From contig CAVOJV010000064.1 of NCBI GenBank assembly GCA_963696325.1, positions 10,324 to 74,323 on the forward strand: a stretch of DNA of 64,000 nt, read 5' to 3'. The notes below the pieces were generated by a model that was not told where the DNA came from, searched no databases, and was given only the letters and a program-made list of their open reading frames with translations. This stretch comes from CAVOJV01 sp963696325 (lineage in GTDB: Bacteria; Pseudomonadota; Gammaproteobacteria; Competibacterales; Competibacteraceae). A program made the translations under genes and the position numbers. Position 1 is the first letter of the stretch. The number at the start of each line of letters is the position of its first letter. Below are positions 1 to 8,561 of this stretch, piece by piece.

Positions 1-214
1 CATATGGGCCCAGCCCCCCGCGGGGGTAACTGATGAAGACTCGCAGCCTTTCGAGATTCGCCTCTGTGCTGGCCATGGCTCTTTGAGATTTTCCAATCCG
101 ACAGACAAGGATATTGAAATCAATCGCGCTAAATCCAGAAACATAGTCGGACCGAATGGTAACGATTGCGAGCCATTGGCCGGGAGGACTTCAGATTGGC
201 AATATTTGATGAGA
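1..214. other. Left edge, no supported gene
   Basis: No convincing complete gene. On the + strand an ATG at 33 opens 17 codons (MKTRSLSRFASVLAMAL then TGA) that resemble a signal-peptide start, so a broken secreted-protein gene is possible. In related ICEs the minus-strand genes after TIGR03747 would lie here, but none is recognisable. Confidence 0.3.
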
Positions 215-898
215 CTATAAATACTTCTTGAACGTGCTTGCGGTAACGGCAACCGCCAACGCAAACAGCCCCGCAAACGGCAAGATCACCGCGTTCGGAT
301 GCACGCTGAACGGCAGACTTAGATAGACGATCCAGGCGAGCAGCAGCGATGGGAACAACAATCGCTTGGCGTGATGGTAGACAAAGGAACTCTCCCGACC
401 CCCACCCCAGCGGCGCAGGTCTCGCTGAACCAGGCCGTCGACCAGGCCGACAATGCTGAAGAGAAGAAAAGCCGGCATCGCCAGAGTGAGTACCGCCAGG
501 CGTACCGCGAACACCTGGGTGATGGTGATGGCCGCCAGCACGAAGTCCGTCACAGTCTGGTAACCTGACTTGAGTTTTCCCAGCCAACGCGGGTCGCCGG
601 GTGAAACAGGTGTGTTAAGCCAGGCGATCAGGTCCGCGAGCCGCGTCCACTCGAAGAGAACTTCGTAGCTCATATCCACGAACTGCCGGACGTAGGCCAC
701 GGTATCGCGGGTGACGACACTGCGGCGGAAATCCGTGTTGAGATACTCGAGCTCTTGTGCCAGCAGCCGCTGACTGTGCTCGGTGCGCGCCTCCGGCCAC
801 CACAGCACCATCCCGACCCACTCCACCACGATCGAGAAGACCAATGCGAAGAACAGCCAGAATACCGCTTTGGCTACCGCCGTGATCAATCCGGCCAT
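215..898 (-). CDS. ICE membrane protein, TIGR03747 / PFL_4697 family
   Basis: About 227 residues. It begins MAGLITAVAKAVFWLFFALV, a first membrane segment. A soluble stretch follows with the family-like run YLNTDFRRSVVTRDTVAYVRQ, then at least three hydrophobic segments (around LAVLTLAMPAFLLFSIVGL, LLFPSLLLAWIVYLSL and VILPFAGLFALAVAV). This matches the integrating conjugative element inner-membrane protein that follows traD in PFGI-1-class elements. I chose the ATG at 898; a GTG at 943, just after the traD stop, would add 15 residues and couple the two genes. It is one of the few reading frames of this ICE without a frameshift. The role in transfer is inferred from gene order only. Confidence 0.75.
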   Translation of the reverse strand: MAGLITAVAKAVFWLFFALVFSIVVEWVGMVLWWPEARTEHSQRLLAQELEYLNTDFRRSVVTRDTVAYVRQFVDMSYEVLFEWTRLADLIAWLNTPVSPGDPRWLGKLKSGYQTVTDFVLAAITITQVFAVRLAVLTLAMPAFLLFSIVGLVDGLVQRDLRRWGGGRESSFVYHHAKRLLFPSLLLAWIVYLSLPFSVHPNAVILPFAGLFALAVAVTASTFKKYL

Positions 899-945
899 GA
901 GGCCCTGCCGTTCCGCGGGATGGCGGGGCGGTGTCGAGGCCACGC

Positions 946-3078
946 TTAAGCGCTCTCCGGCGCCTGCGGTAAATCCGCGGACGGCGGATCCGCCGGCGCC
1001 GACTGCGCTGGTGGCAGCAGCGGTGCCTCTCGCCACCCGTGCTCACCGGTGGTGTAGTGCCGCGTCATCGCCGTCGCAATCGCCTGCAGACTCGCCGGCA
1101 TCTCGACATCGCGGCCAGGATCGGGCAACGGCATGCGCAGCTTCCACAGTTGGCCGCCCTCAAGCAGGGCGAAGGCCTGGCCCTTGGGCAGGGTGACGAG
1201 ATCGGCAGGGGTCAGCAACGGCACCTCCGAGACGCTGATGCGATCTTCGTTGCGGGAGGTGAAAGTCGACCGCTGAGTCCGGATTGGAGGAATCGTCGCT
1301 GGCCGAGATCGGGGTCAGCGAAAAGATCTCGACCCGCGGCAACGGGTGCGTCAGCAACTCCGCGGTGGCCAGTTCCTTCACCCGCAGCATGACCAGCGTG
1401 TTGAAGTTGCCGGTCACTTGACCCGGCTTGGGCGCGGTTACCCAGTCGCGCTTCGATATCCGACCAGGTCTGGGTGTAGGCGGTGACCTGGAAGCCGGCC
1501 CCGCCGGCCTTGTTCAGCAGTGGAATGAACTCCTCGCCGATGAGTTCAGTTGAATTCGTCGGCGTGCACCGAGATCGCGGATTCGGGATCGCGTTGCCCA
1601 TCTCGGGCAAGCCCCGGCCGAGGCCATGCTTGTAGAGTTCACCCGCCACCGAGACGAGATCCGCAAACATGGCAGTTGCCCACCGCACTGGCGACCGTGG
1701 TGTCGGCCAGCGCATCGAGGCCGACATAGACGATACCATTGGTGCGGATCACCTGGCGCCAGTCGAAAATGGGCCGGGAATCGGTGGTGTCGAAATAGTC
1801 GGGCGAGATCAGCTCGGCCGTCTTGCCGGTGGTGAGCTTTTCCAGCAGCGGCAGCACCGAGGCGACGATCTTGTCGAAGTAGGTCCGGTCGTACTCGATC
1901 GCCGTGACGCAAGCCATCGAGCACCGGGTCGTAGAGATCCTGCTCCGGAGGTACTGGGTCAGCGCCACGCACTTGACTGGAACGGCCCTTCAAGGTAAGC
2001 GGGTGGGTCTTGATCGTCGCGGCCTTCCGAGCGACCGCCTGCTCCCAGTTGCCTGGCGCTGCCTTGGCTAACCACTGAGTGCCATAGTCGAGAAAGAGCG
2101 GTTCGATGTGCGTAGATGTAGCGGCGCGATCTGCTGGTAATCGGGCCGCCGGCCCAGCGCCACCAAGGCGCGGGCGATGATATTGACAAACCGCCAGCCA
2201 AACTCCTTGAAGGCCGCGGAGTTGCCCTCGCTGGGGAGTTGGTTGGCGATGCGGGTGGCGACCTCGGTGATGCGTTCGAAGGAGCCGATGGCGTTGTAGC
2301 GGGCGGAGATCTCCGGGTAGCCCAGATGAAACAGATAGAACCGATCCTCCCGGCCGGCCCGTTTGGCTTCGGCATAGACCCGTCGCAGCAGCGCGGGATC
2401 GCCCTTGGGGTCGAAGACGATGACTACCTCGCCGCGGCGGATATCCTGAGCGATGAGGAGTTCGCCAAGCGGGTCTTGCCGACCCGGGTGGTGCCGATGC
2501 ACCAGGGTATGGCCCACCCGCTCGCCGAGATCCATCCAGACGTCCTGCTCATGGAGCTCCACCGCATGCAGTTGCGGGTTGCCGCCTACGGGGGGTAGCG
2601 GCGCCAGCGGATTCCACCCCGCGCGGACGGACAGGCCTCGTGCCAGCCATTTCAGAATCGGCGTTGATTCCCACGCGGTTTCCTTACGCCGCGCCCAGCG
2701 ATACCCGCAACCCGGCTCGATGTAATGCTGGACTTCGGGACGCAGCGTATCGCGCAGGCGCTGGGTGTGCTGCTGAGTCCAGGGGAAGCCTCTGCCCAGA
2801 AAGAGCTTCTGGCGGCTGACCGGGATCTGACTGGCGGTGAGCGTATAGGTAGGCAGGCGGCGCAGATTGCGCTGGTAACGGACGATGCGCAGCCCCTGGC
2901 GCCAGCGGTAACCCGCCAGCCACAGAAAAATGGCCGCACAGGCCCCGGCGACAGCCGGCGTCATCAGCAAAGCCCAGGGCGCGAGCAGGGCGATCAGGGC
3001 CGCCAATAACGCCACCAGGGCCGACCACAACTCCACCGGCGGGCGCAACAGGGCCTCGATGGGATAGCGCCCGCTCAC
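946..3078 (-). pseudogene. traD: Conjugative coupling factor TraD (SXT/TOL type), frameshifted
   Basis: Coupling ATPase that would bring relaxosome DNA to the type IV secretion channel at the inner membrane. The N-terminal part (MSGRYPIEALLRPPVELWSA, two membrane segments near residues 15-55) is in one frame from 3078 to about 2100. Recognisable stretches then alternate between frames: IEPLFLDYGTQWLAKAAP (about 2090-2040), YDRTYFDKIVASVLPLLEKL (about 1900-1830), GIVYVGLDALADTTVASAVGN, ELIGEEFIPLLNKAGGAGFQ, QVTGNFNTLVMLRVKELAT and, at the end, PLLTPADLVTLPKGQAFALL. The Walker A motif GTTRVGKT (about 2480-2500) reads only in a different frame from the sequence on both sides, so a pair of compensating indels surrounds it. 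At least seven frame changes occur in 2.1 kb. The gene overlaps the TIGR03765 gene by 4 bp. Either it is a dead gene or the assembly has many indels here. Confidence 0.8.
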
Positions 3079-3614
3079 TGCTCGATGCCCGCGCGGGAAA
3101 TCAATACTGGATAATGCCGCAGCCCCAGCAGTTGCGCCAGCATCGAACCGGATGCCGGCACGATCACCAGATCACCGCCGGCGCGCTCCACCGCGGCCAG
3201 CTCAGCCGCGCTGTCCGCCTGCACCAGCAGCCCGACCGCACCCAGGGCTTGCAGTTGTTCCCGGTGCTGCGCCAGCCAGTTCAGAGACTCATGCTCGGCG
3301 CCAATCAGAAAAACAGGCCGAGTGAGTTGTGAAAGACGTTCCAGAAGTGCGGGTGTCGGTGGCTGTTCAGCAAGCCGGCCGGGCGTCAGCTCGGGGGTGC
3401 GAATGGGCAGCAGCAGCGATTTATTGAAACCGCCCATCGGCAGTCTGACCTCCGGCAGCTTAGCTTCCAGCCTCGCTGAGGGAGCTCGTTTGACGGTCAC
3501 TGCTTCCAAATACGGCGCCAGCGGCTGGGTGTTGCCGGTATCGTAAATCACGATTGGTTCCGCCAGCACGGGCGCCGCCACCATGCTCAGCACCGCCAAG
3601 AGCCACCAGACCAT
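3075..3614 (-). CDS. ICE protein, TIGR03765 / PFL_4695 family, exported
   Basis: 179 residues. It starts MVWWLLAVLSMVAAPVLA, a signal peptide, followed by EPIVIYDTGNTQPLAPYLEA and ending VIVPASGSMLAQLLGLRHYP then VLISRAGIEQ. This is the family pattern of the small periplasmic protein found between the lytic transglycosylase and traD in PFGI-1-class ICEs. The ATG at 3614 overlaps the transglycosylase stop as ATGA, and its own stop overlaps the traD start as ATGA, so translation of the three genes looks coupled. The frame is open upstream to 3743 but that part is not protein-like. No catalytic motif is visible and the molecular role is unknown; a part in the mating apparatus is inferred from the neighbours. 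Confidence 0.8.
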   Translation of the reverse strand: MVWWLLAVLSMVAAPVLAEPIVIYDTGNTQPLAPYLEAVTVKRAPSARLEAKLPEVRLPMGGFNKSLLLPIRTPELTPGRLAEQPPTPALLERLSQLTRPVFLIGAEHESLNWLAQHREQLQALGAVGLLVQADSAAELAAVERAGGDLVIVPASGSMLAQLLGLRHYPVLISRAGIEQ

Positions 3615-4095
3615 CAGCCCGACCCCGTGAGCTGCGCCAACTGCTTGGCGACGTGATGGCGGTAAGTCTTGGCCAACGCCTGACTGCGGCTGGTCGCAGC
3701 CGGGGCATGGTAGCGCCCCGCCGCGGTCAACCAATCGCCGCATTCCCGATAGCGATCGCGCAGCAGACGCGCCCCGGTGCGCAGGTTGTGGTAAGGGTCC
3801 AAGGCCTTCCAGGGATCCTGGAGGGTCTCCCTATGCCAGCGCCAGTTCACCTGCATCAGCCCGATATCGATGGACCGCCGGCCGGCGGCCAGATGCCGCC
3901 GAATCGCGCGGTAAGCGTCCGCGCGGCTGGCATGGTACTCGGTCTTGCCGTTGACATTGAGGCTCCAGGGCCAGGGCTGGACCGCGGCGGTACTGAAACG
4001 CAGCGCGCTTTCCGTTACCGTGAAAGCTCCCGGAGCTGAGGACGAACACCATCCTCCCGATGACCGGGCCATTTTTTCGAGAATGGTCGTTCTGC

Positions 4096-5343
4096 TCAGT
4101 GGGCCAGAACAGGCGTCGGGAGTTGAGTCGACGCGAACTTCGGCCAGTAGCCGTATTTTTTCAGTGCCTGGATCCAGCGCGGTGCATTCTTGGTCACCAC
4201 GATCGCTTGGTAATCAATCCCAGGGTCGCGATACGCTTCGCGGCGGGTGAATAGAACGTAGATCGTGCGGATCATCTGGTGAGCCACGGCGATGATGGCT
4301 TTTTTGTGGCCTTTGCGGGGCACCAGGCTTTGATACTTGTCGCGCAGGGTGCTGTGAGTTCGTCGGGCGGCATTGGCCGCTTCGCACAACAAATAGCGGA
4401 TCGCGTGGTTGCCCTTGCGGGTTTTACCGGTTTTGCGCTTGCCCGCGCTTTCGTGGTTGCCAGGACACAGGGCCGCCCAGGAAGCAAAATGTTGGGCGTC
4501 GCCGAATGCACTCAGATCAGTGCCGATTTCCACCAGAATCATGGCCGCGCTGATTTGATCGATGCCTGGCAGGGTTTGCAGGAGATGCCAATATTCGGCA
4601 TAAGGCGCCATGGCATCGATCAGTTGGGTATCCAATTTCGCCAACTCGCTTTCGAGATAGCGGATATGGCCATGAATCTGTTCCAGCACGAAACGGTGGC
4701 GGGACGAAAGTTCCCCTTCCAACGCGGGCTCCAGGGTATCGCGTTTCGCGCGCAAAGCGCCCTTGGCCCGGTCCAGCAACTGCTCGATGGGTTGCCCTTC
4801 GAGCAGTCCCTCGATCATGGCGCGGGCGGACACGCCATCAATGTCCGAAACCACCGCGCCGAGCTTGATGCCGGCGTCATCGAGCACCTTGTGCAGGCGG
4901 TTCTTTTCGCCGGCCAGGGTTTGGGCCAATTTCTGGCGGTAGCGCGACACCAAACGCAGTTCTTGCAGGTCCTCGGGCGGAATGAAGCTCGGTTTGACCA
5001 GACCGAACCGCCCCAGCTGGGCGAGCCATTCCGAGTCGGACACGTCGGTTTTACGTCCGGGCACGTTCTTGACATGCCGGGCATTGACCACCATGGCCGG
5101 GATGCCGGCTTGTTCCAAGCCGGCATAAATGCTTTTCCAGTAGATGCCGGTGCTTTCCATCACCACCATGCCCACGCCGAGTTCGAGGAGCCAAGCCACC
5201 AAGGCGCGTCGGTCACGCTTGAAGCCACCGAAGGAGCGTTGCTGTTTGGCAACCGTACCATCGTCCTGTTCGATCAGCACGGTCAGAACATACAGCATTC
5301 GATGGACGTCCAAGCCGGCAATGCATCGATAAAGAGGGTTCAT
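4096..5343 (-). CDS. IS110-family transposase (DEDD recombinase)
   Basis: 415 residues from MNPLYRCIAGLDVHRMLYVL, the usual short lead into the RuvC-like DEDD domain, whose first acidic residue is in AGLDVH. VVMESTGIYWKSIYAGLEQA carries the second acidic residue. The C-terminal domain has LPGIDQISAAMILVEIGTDL and FASWAALCPGNHESAGKRKT, the transposase_20 motif with the conserved serine. Length and domain order are normal, so it may be active. The frame is open further upstream to 5409, but the preferred start at 5343 keeps the standard IS110 N-terminus. It is oriented the same way as the disrupted host gene. Confidence 0.9.
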   Translation of the reverse strand: MNPLYRCIAGLDVHRMLYVLTVLIEQDDGTVAKQQRSFGGFKRDRRALVAWLLELGVGMVVMESTGIYWKSIYAGLEQAGIPAMVVNARHVKNVPGRKTDVSDSEWLAQLGRFGLVKPSFIPPEDLQELRLVSRYRQKLAQTLAGEKNRLHKVLDDAGIKLGAVVSDIDGVSARAMIEGLLEGQPIEQLLDRAKGALRAKRDTLEPALEGELSSRHRFVLEQIHGHIRYLESELAKLDTQLIDAMAPYAEYWHLLQTLPGIDQISAAMILVEIGTDLSAFGDAQHFASWAALCPGNHESAGKRKTGKTRKGNHAIRYLLCEAANAARRTHSTLRDKYQSLVPRKGHKKAIIAVAHQMIRTIYVLFTRREAYRDPGIDYQAIVVTKNAPRWIQALKKYGYWPKFASTQLPTPVLAH

Positions 5344-5600
5344 GTGCGTTCTCCCAAGGATTACATTGAAACCGTGAAAACGGTGGACATGTCGGTCCAG
5401 AAGCCTCACGCCATCGAATGACGAACGTGGGTCACTTTACCGTGCGTCCTCTAGGGAACAATCTGGGGTACGAAAGGGCCGAACAGGATCGGGTTAGGCG
5501 TCGGGGTCAAACCACCAAACGGACAACGACCTCTTGTCCTCCGTCTTCCCCTCAAGGATGGCAGAAATTCAACCGGCTTTCATGCTCGGGGGCGAGCGGA
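5344..5600 (-). ncRNA. Possible IS110 bridge-RNA region
   Basis: About 260 bp without coding signal between the transposase start and the host junction. IS110 elements encode a guide (bridge) RNA in the non-coding end upstream of the transposase, so this is where it should be. I did not fold it or identify target- and donor-binding loops. The call rests on position and family knowledge only. Confidence 0.3.
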
Positions 5601-5777
5601 AATCCCGCTCATGACGGGTTAGGGCGACGGCATACAGAAGGCGCGGCGGGACGCCCACCTCACGCGCGATACTGAGATACGCAGGCGGTATCAACGGTTC
5701 GGTCGCGGCTGACAGCGAGCTGCTGTGCAGCAACGCCAATGCGGTCGCGGCAAGGGTTCGTCGCACCGCCTGATCCC

Positions 5778-6551
5778 TCACCGTGAACGCGCCAGGCTGG
5801 CGGGCGCCAGCGCGGTGAAACGATCGGCGCGCCGGTGCACCAGGGTCGGTACCGTGGCGTTATCCACCAACTGGGTGAGAATGCCATTGTCATGGTTCAG
5901 GGTGATCGCCCGGGTCCGCACCAGCGCCGCTGGAATCGCCTGCGCGCGCGCCCAGGCGCGGACTTTGTCGTCCTCGCCCGCGGCGGCGTCGAGCAGGTAA
6001 ATATCCAACCCGACGCCGGGATGCGCCTGGAGCGTGTGTACCAGTTGGGGTAACAGTACCGTACAGCGCCCGCAGTCGGTGCGGGCAAAGAACAGCAGGC
6101 GGTCGCCCGCGTTGGAAACGGATCGCCGGGGCGGCACCGGGAAGGTTACCGAGATCGATCAGCGGCTCGGCGGGATAAAGGCGCTGAAACGCCTCACTGT
6201 AGGCGCGCTGGAAGGCCAATACCCGCTCGGCGTCTTCGTGCATCAGCAGCGCCCAGCGCTCCGCATAACGGCGGCGCTCGGCATCGTCTCGCGCATGGAG
6301 GCCCAATACCTCGACGGGGGAGATGGTGGCCACGCTGAGACTGCCGCGAATGCCTGCCATGAGATCTGGTAACGCTGCCATTCGGCTTCGCTGAGCTGCC
6401 AGTACTGCGCCTGGCGGCGTTCCGTTGCGCTGAGTGCCGTGGCGGTCACCGTGGTCTCAGGGTGGGGCCTGTCGAGCGGATCGGCGCCGGCCAGTGCTGA
6501 GCCGAGGAGTAACAGCCCAACCCGGGTGATGCGCACGGCCGTCCAGCCCAT
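5778..6551 (-). pseudogene. ICE protein, TIGR03759 family, two frameshifts
   Basis: Secreted protein of PFGI-1-class ICEs. It starts MGWTAVRITRVGLLLLGSAL (signal peptide), then TALSATERRQAQYWQLSEAE. The frame changes near 6361 into LMAGIRGSLSVATISPVEVL and LHARDDAERRRYAERWALLM. It changes again near 6120 into GDRLLFFARTDCGRCTVLLP, and the protein ends APASLARSR. The C-terminal part has a thioredoxin-like DCGRC motif, so a periplasmic disulfide role is plausible for the family. Each frame change is explained by a single-base indel, so either recent decay or sequence error fits. Its end overlaps the start of the split transglycosylase gene. Confidence 0.75.
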
Positions 6552-6586
6552 GCCGCGGTCCTCAACAATCATCCCGGCAGGCTCGT

Positions 6587-6901
6587 TTAAGGCGACCCGC
6601 CCCGCCGGGTAGGCTCGGCCGAGTCGGGGGTGGTCGGCGCGGCTATTCCGCCAACGGGCAGCGCCGGGTAGGGCCTTGGCGTGCAGAGCGCGCCGGTATC
6701 CAGCAGATACCCCCGCCGACGGAATGGCACGGTGAGATCCCGTTCCAGCGGTCGGCCGTCCGTAGGCGGCGGACAGCGTGAGGCCAGGGTTGACTTGACC
6801 CCGCTGGGTGCCACCGTACTCGCCGGGGTAAAGGCAGCCGACGGGGCCGTCGACGCACAGCCCGCTAACGTCGACAGCGCGGCCAGCAGGAGCATCGACA
6901 T
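6587..6901 (-). CDS. Small putative lipoprotein in ICE operon
   Basis: 104 residues from MSMLLLAALSTLAGCASTAP. The hydrophobic stretch ending LSTLAGC is a good lipobox, with Cys at about residue 15. The mature part is short and rich in Pro, Thr and Arg (PFRRRGYLLDTGALCTPRPY), with no domain I recognise. It sits between pilL and the TIGR03759 gene, 35 bp before the latter. An outer-membrane lipoprotein of the transfer apparatus is plausible from position, but the family is not identified. The frame is open upstream to 7042 without protein-like sequence, which is why I start at 6901. Confidence 0.5.
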   Translation of the reverse strand: MSMLLLAALSTLAGCASTAPSAAFTPASTVAPSGVKSTLASRCPPPTDGRPLERDLTVPFRRRGYLLDTGALCTPRPYPALPVGGIAAPTTPDSAEPTRRGGSP

Positions 6902-6992
6902 CAGCCGCTGGCTGGGCGCTACCCCGGGTACTGCTTGGGCAAGCCCGCCGCGCGGAACCCCGCTCCGCGCGCCATCCCGGTGGCGCTGCTCG

Positions 6993-7493
6993 TCAGCGTC
7001 GCAGGGTGGCATTGCCGGTAGCCTCGCGCGCCTGAGCGGCATCGGAGTCGTGGATCAGGGTCCGGTAGTGATCGGTCAGCTCGAACGACACCAGCCGATG
7101 CGGCGGATCGACGACCAGCCGGTAGATGGGGCCTGCCAGGGTCGTCAGCCCGTCCTGTAAGCGACAGGGTCCCAACTGCCGCTGAACGGCGGGCAAGGGC
7201 CGGCTCACCAGAATCTGCAGCGCCGGATCGGACGCCTCCGCCGCGGCCAATCGATAACCGCTCTGCCGCAACAGGTGCTGCAGGGCCTCGCCCACGGTTC
7301 GCACGGTGCGCCGGGGGAACGCCACAGTGACCATCGCGCTGAGGGGGTTGAGCTGCTCCGGCCGCGGCGCCGCCGCGACCGTGGAATAACGCCCCACTGG
7401 CACCGCCGCGGTACCGGCTGGCTGAGCCAGCGCCCACCCCGGCAGACAGGCGATGCTCGCCAGCAACCATTGCACACCTCGCCGGGCCGTCAT
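6993..7493 (-). CDS. PilL N-terminal domain protein of ICE (TIGR03748-like)
   Basis: 166 residues. Signal peptide MTARRGVQWLLASIACLPGW ending ALA, then VGRYSTVAAAPRPEQLNPLS, VAFPRRTVRTVGEALQHLLR, SGYRLAAAE and ending in a LIHDSDAAQ-containing tail. The pattern YSTV...Q.NPL then a secretin-like N-terminal fold with a GEAL..LL..SGYRL motif is that of the PilL N-terminal protein of PFGI-1-class ICEs. It is the first gene of the surviving minus-strand cluster. A role in the conjugative pilus or outer-membrane complex is known for the family; here it is inferred. Confidence 0.7.
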   Translation of the reverse strand: MTARRGVQWLLASIACLPGWALAQPAGTAAVPVGRYSTVAAAPRPEQLNPLSAMVTVAFPRRTVRTVGEALQHLLRQSGYRLAAAEASDPALQILVSRPLPAVQRQLGPCRLQDGLTTLAGPIYRLVVDPPHRLVSFELTDHYRTLIHDSDAAQAREATGNATLRR

Positions 7494-7646
7494 GCTCTCC
7501 TCTCGGGTGGTTGCCCGGCGGCCGTGGGCGCGGGCGGGTTACGGGAAGGGCCTTGCCCGGACAGACGGTCGTCCGGACGCGGTCATCCTCGACCACGGCG
7601 GGAGCCGGCGCAAGGGAAAATCCTTATTCCGCAGCGAGGGGATTTT

Positions 7647-7790
7647 TCAGGTGACGAGCGGCTTGGATCGAGAGCTTGAACGGCCCAGGTACACGGCGGT
7701 GATTGGCGCCCGCGCGTGGCCGAACTCGCGGCTGATGATCAGCCGTGCCAACGGGTCGAGTGCTCTCTGCGCCGGGCTCCGCGGTGTCGA
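7647..7790 (-). pseudogene. Remnant of a tyrosine-integrase C-terminus
   Basis: Translation gives LARLIISREFGHARAPITAV then YLGR. This is nearly the same as the last residues of the intact integrase at 8562-9428 (ARLTISRELGHEREPITAVY then LGR). Only the C-terminal end survives. It is a diverged, not recent, copy, so it is the tail of a second related integrase rather than a fresh duplication. It brackets the toxin-antitoxin pair together with the complete integrase. Confidence 0.7.
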
Positions 7791-7846
7791 TGACCGTGCG
7801 ATTAGGGTCCTTGACACCACACTGCCGTATGGCATGCTAACTCCTC

Positions 7847-8137
7847 ATGAGGGCGCGACAGCTGTTCCGTTATAAGAGCCGGCAGGGTGACGTAGCGGTG
7901 GAAATGGTCATCTGGGCACTGCCCGCACCGACCGCCGATCGGCCGCAGGGTATCAAGTACCGGCTCTACTGCGGCCGCGAGGGCCGGTGTGTGGTGCGTT
8001 ACGACAATGAAACGGGCAAAGGTGACCACCGCCACTATGCCGAGGATGAAGAGCCTTACCGTTTCGAGTCTCTGGACACGCTGATCGCAGACTTTCGCCA
8101 TGACTGTACCCGCTTGACGGGTTGGAGATGGGAATGA
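7847..8137 (+). CDS. Toxin of TumE type (DUF6516 family)
   Basis: 96 residues: MRARQLFRYKSRQGDVAVEM, VIWALPAPTADRPQGIKYRL, then YCGREGRCVVRYDNETGKGD and HRHYAEDEEPYRFESLDTLI. The core of a short beta-rich region with YRL..G...VVRYDNE.GKGDH, then FESLDTLI.DF, is the pattern of TumE-family toxins. The stop overlaps the next start (ATGA), giving the toxin-first order of this family. The mode of toxicity is not established from the sequence. It sits between two integrase tails in the minus-strand ICE region but is on the other strand, which fits an accessory stabilisation module. Confidence 0.75.
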   Translation: MRARQLFRYKSRQGDVAVEMVIWALPAPTADRPQGIKYRLYCGREGRCVVRYDNETGKGDHRHYAEDEEPYRFESLDTLIADFRHDCTRLTGWRWE

Positions 8138-8490
8138 ACCGGATCGAAGTTACCGTACTCAAGCCACAGATGGCGTTAGCGGCCTTTGCGGAAACCTGGC
8201 GGGGGGTGGAAGCCGGCCAGCAGGACCGACCGCGGTTGGCCTTCGGAAGCCTTCGGGAGCTGTTCGCGGCGATCACCGAGAAGCGGCTGGAGCTATTACG
8301 CCACGTAGCGACTCAGGGGGGTTTGAACGTTCGCCAGCTGGCTCAGGCGCTGGGACGCAATTACAAGAACGTCCATACCGACGTCAGGGAACTCGTTGAG
8401 CTGGGTTTGTTGGAAAGGAGCGAGCAGGGGCAGCTCACCGCGCCCTTCGACGAAATCGTCATTCATGCTGAGCTGCGCGATGTCGCCTAG
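8134..8490 (+). CDS. Antitoxin of TumA type (HTH DNA-binding, HVO_A0114-like)
   Basis: 118 residues from ATG 8134, which overlaps the toxin stop; earlier in-frame starts at 8122 (TTG) and 8128 are possible. The N-terminal part is MNRIEVTVLKPQMALAAFAE. The middle is AFGSLRELFAAITEKRLELL followed by a winged helix: GGLNVRQLAQALGRNYKNVH then TDVRELVELGLLER. This domain order is that of MarR-like putative DNA-binding antitoxins paired with TumE toxins. It would neutralise the toxin and probably repress the shared promoter upstream of 7847. Function is assigned from family and pairing. Confidence 0.75.
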   Translation: MNRIEVTVLKPQMALAAFAETWRGVEAGQQDRPRLAFGSLRELFAAITEKRLELLRHVATQGGLNVRQLAQALGRNYKNVHTDVRELVELGLLERSEQGQLTAPFDEIVIHAELRDVA

Positions 8491-8561
8491 GGCTCCACCC
8501 GGGCCAACCAGCGCCTGCTCAGGCGAGGTACCGGCGGGTTAACCGCCGTGGATCGAGGGCT

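Larger units (their letters stand above)
4020..5615 (-). mobile_element. IS110-family element inside the transglycosylase gene
   Basis: The boundaries are set only by where the split host gene stops matching, about 4016 and 5616. The transposase occupies 4096-5343. About 270 bp lie upstream of its start, as expected for the long non-coding end of IS110 elements. No inverted repeats or target duplication are evident, which is normal for the IS110 group. Confidence 0.7.
3614..5781 (-). pseudogene. Conjugation lytic transglycosylase, split by IS110
   Basis: Peptidoglycan-cleaving enzyme that would open the wall for the transfer channel. The N-terminal 55 residues lie at 5617-5781: a signal peptide (MRDQAVRRTLAATALALLHS) and IPPAYLSIAREVGVPPRLLY then AVALT. 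The C-terminal part lies at 3614-4015 and opens TESALRFSTAAVQPWPWSLN, then IDIGLMQVNWRWH and the closing helices. Joined, these restore the SLT fold with the catalytic Glu in ALTES and the GLMQVNW signature. The gap of about 1.6 kb holds an IS110 element. The stop overlaps the next gene as ATGA, and the start overlaps the end of the TIGR03759 gene, so the operon order was intact before the insertion. Corresponds to PFL_4694-type genes. Confidence 0.85.

Noticed and set aside
4279..5421. Long open frame on the + strand opposite the IS110 transposase
   Set aside because: Mirror frame of a GC-rich transposase gene. Composition is low-complexity Gly/Gln/His-rich, and no ribosome site or family motif is present.
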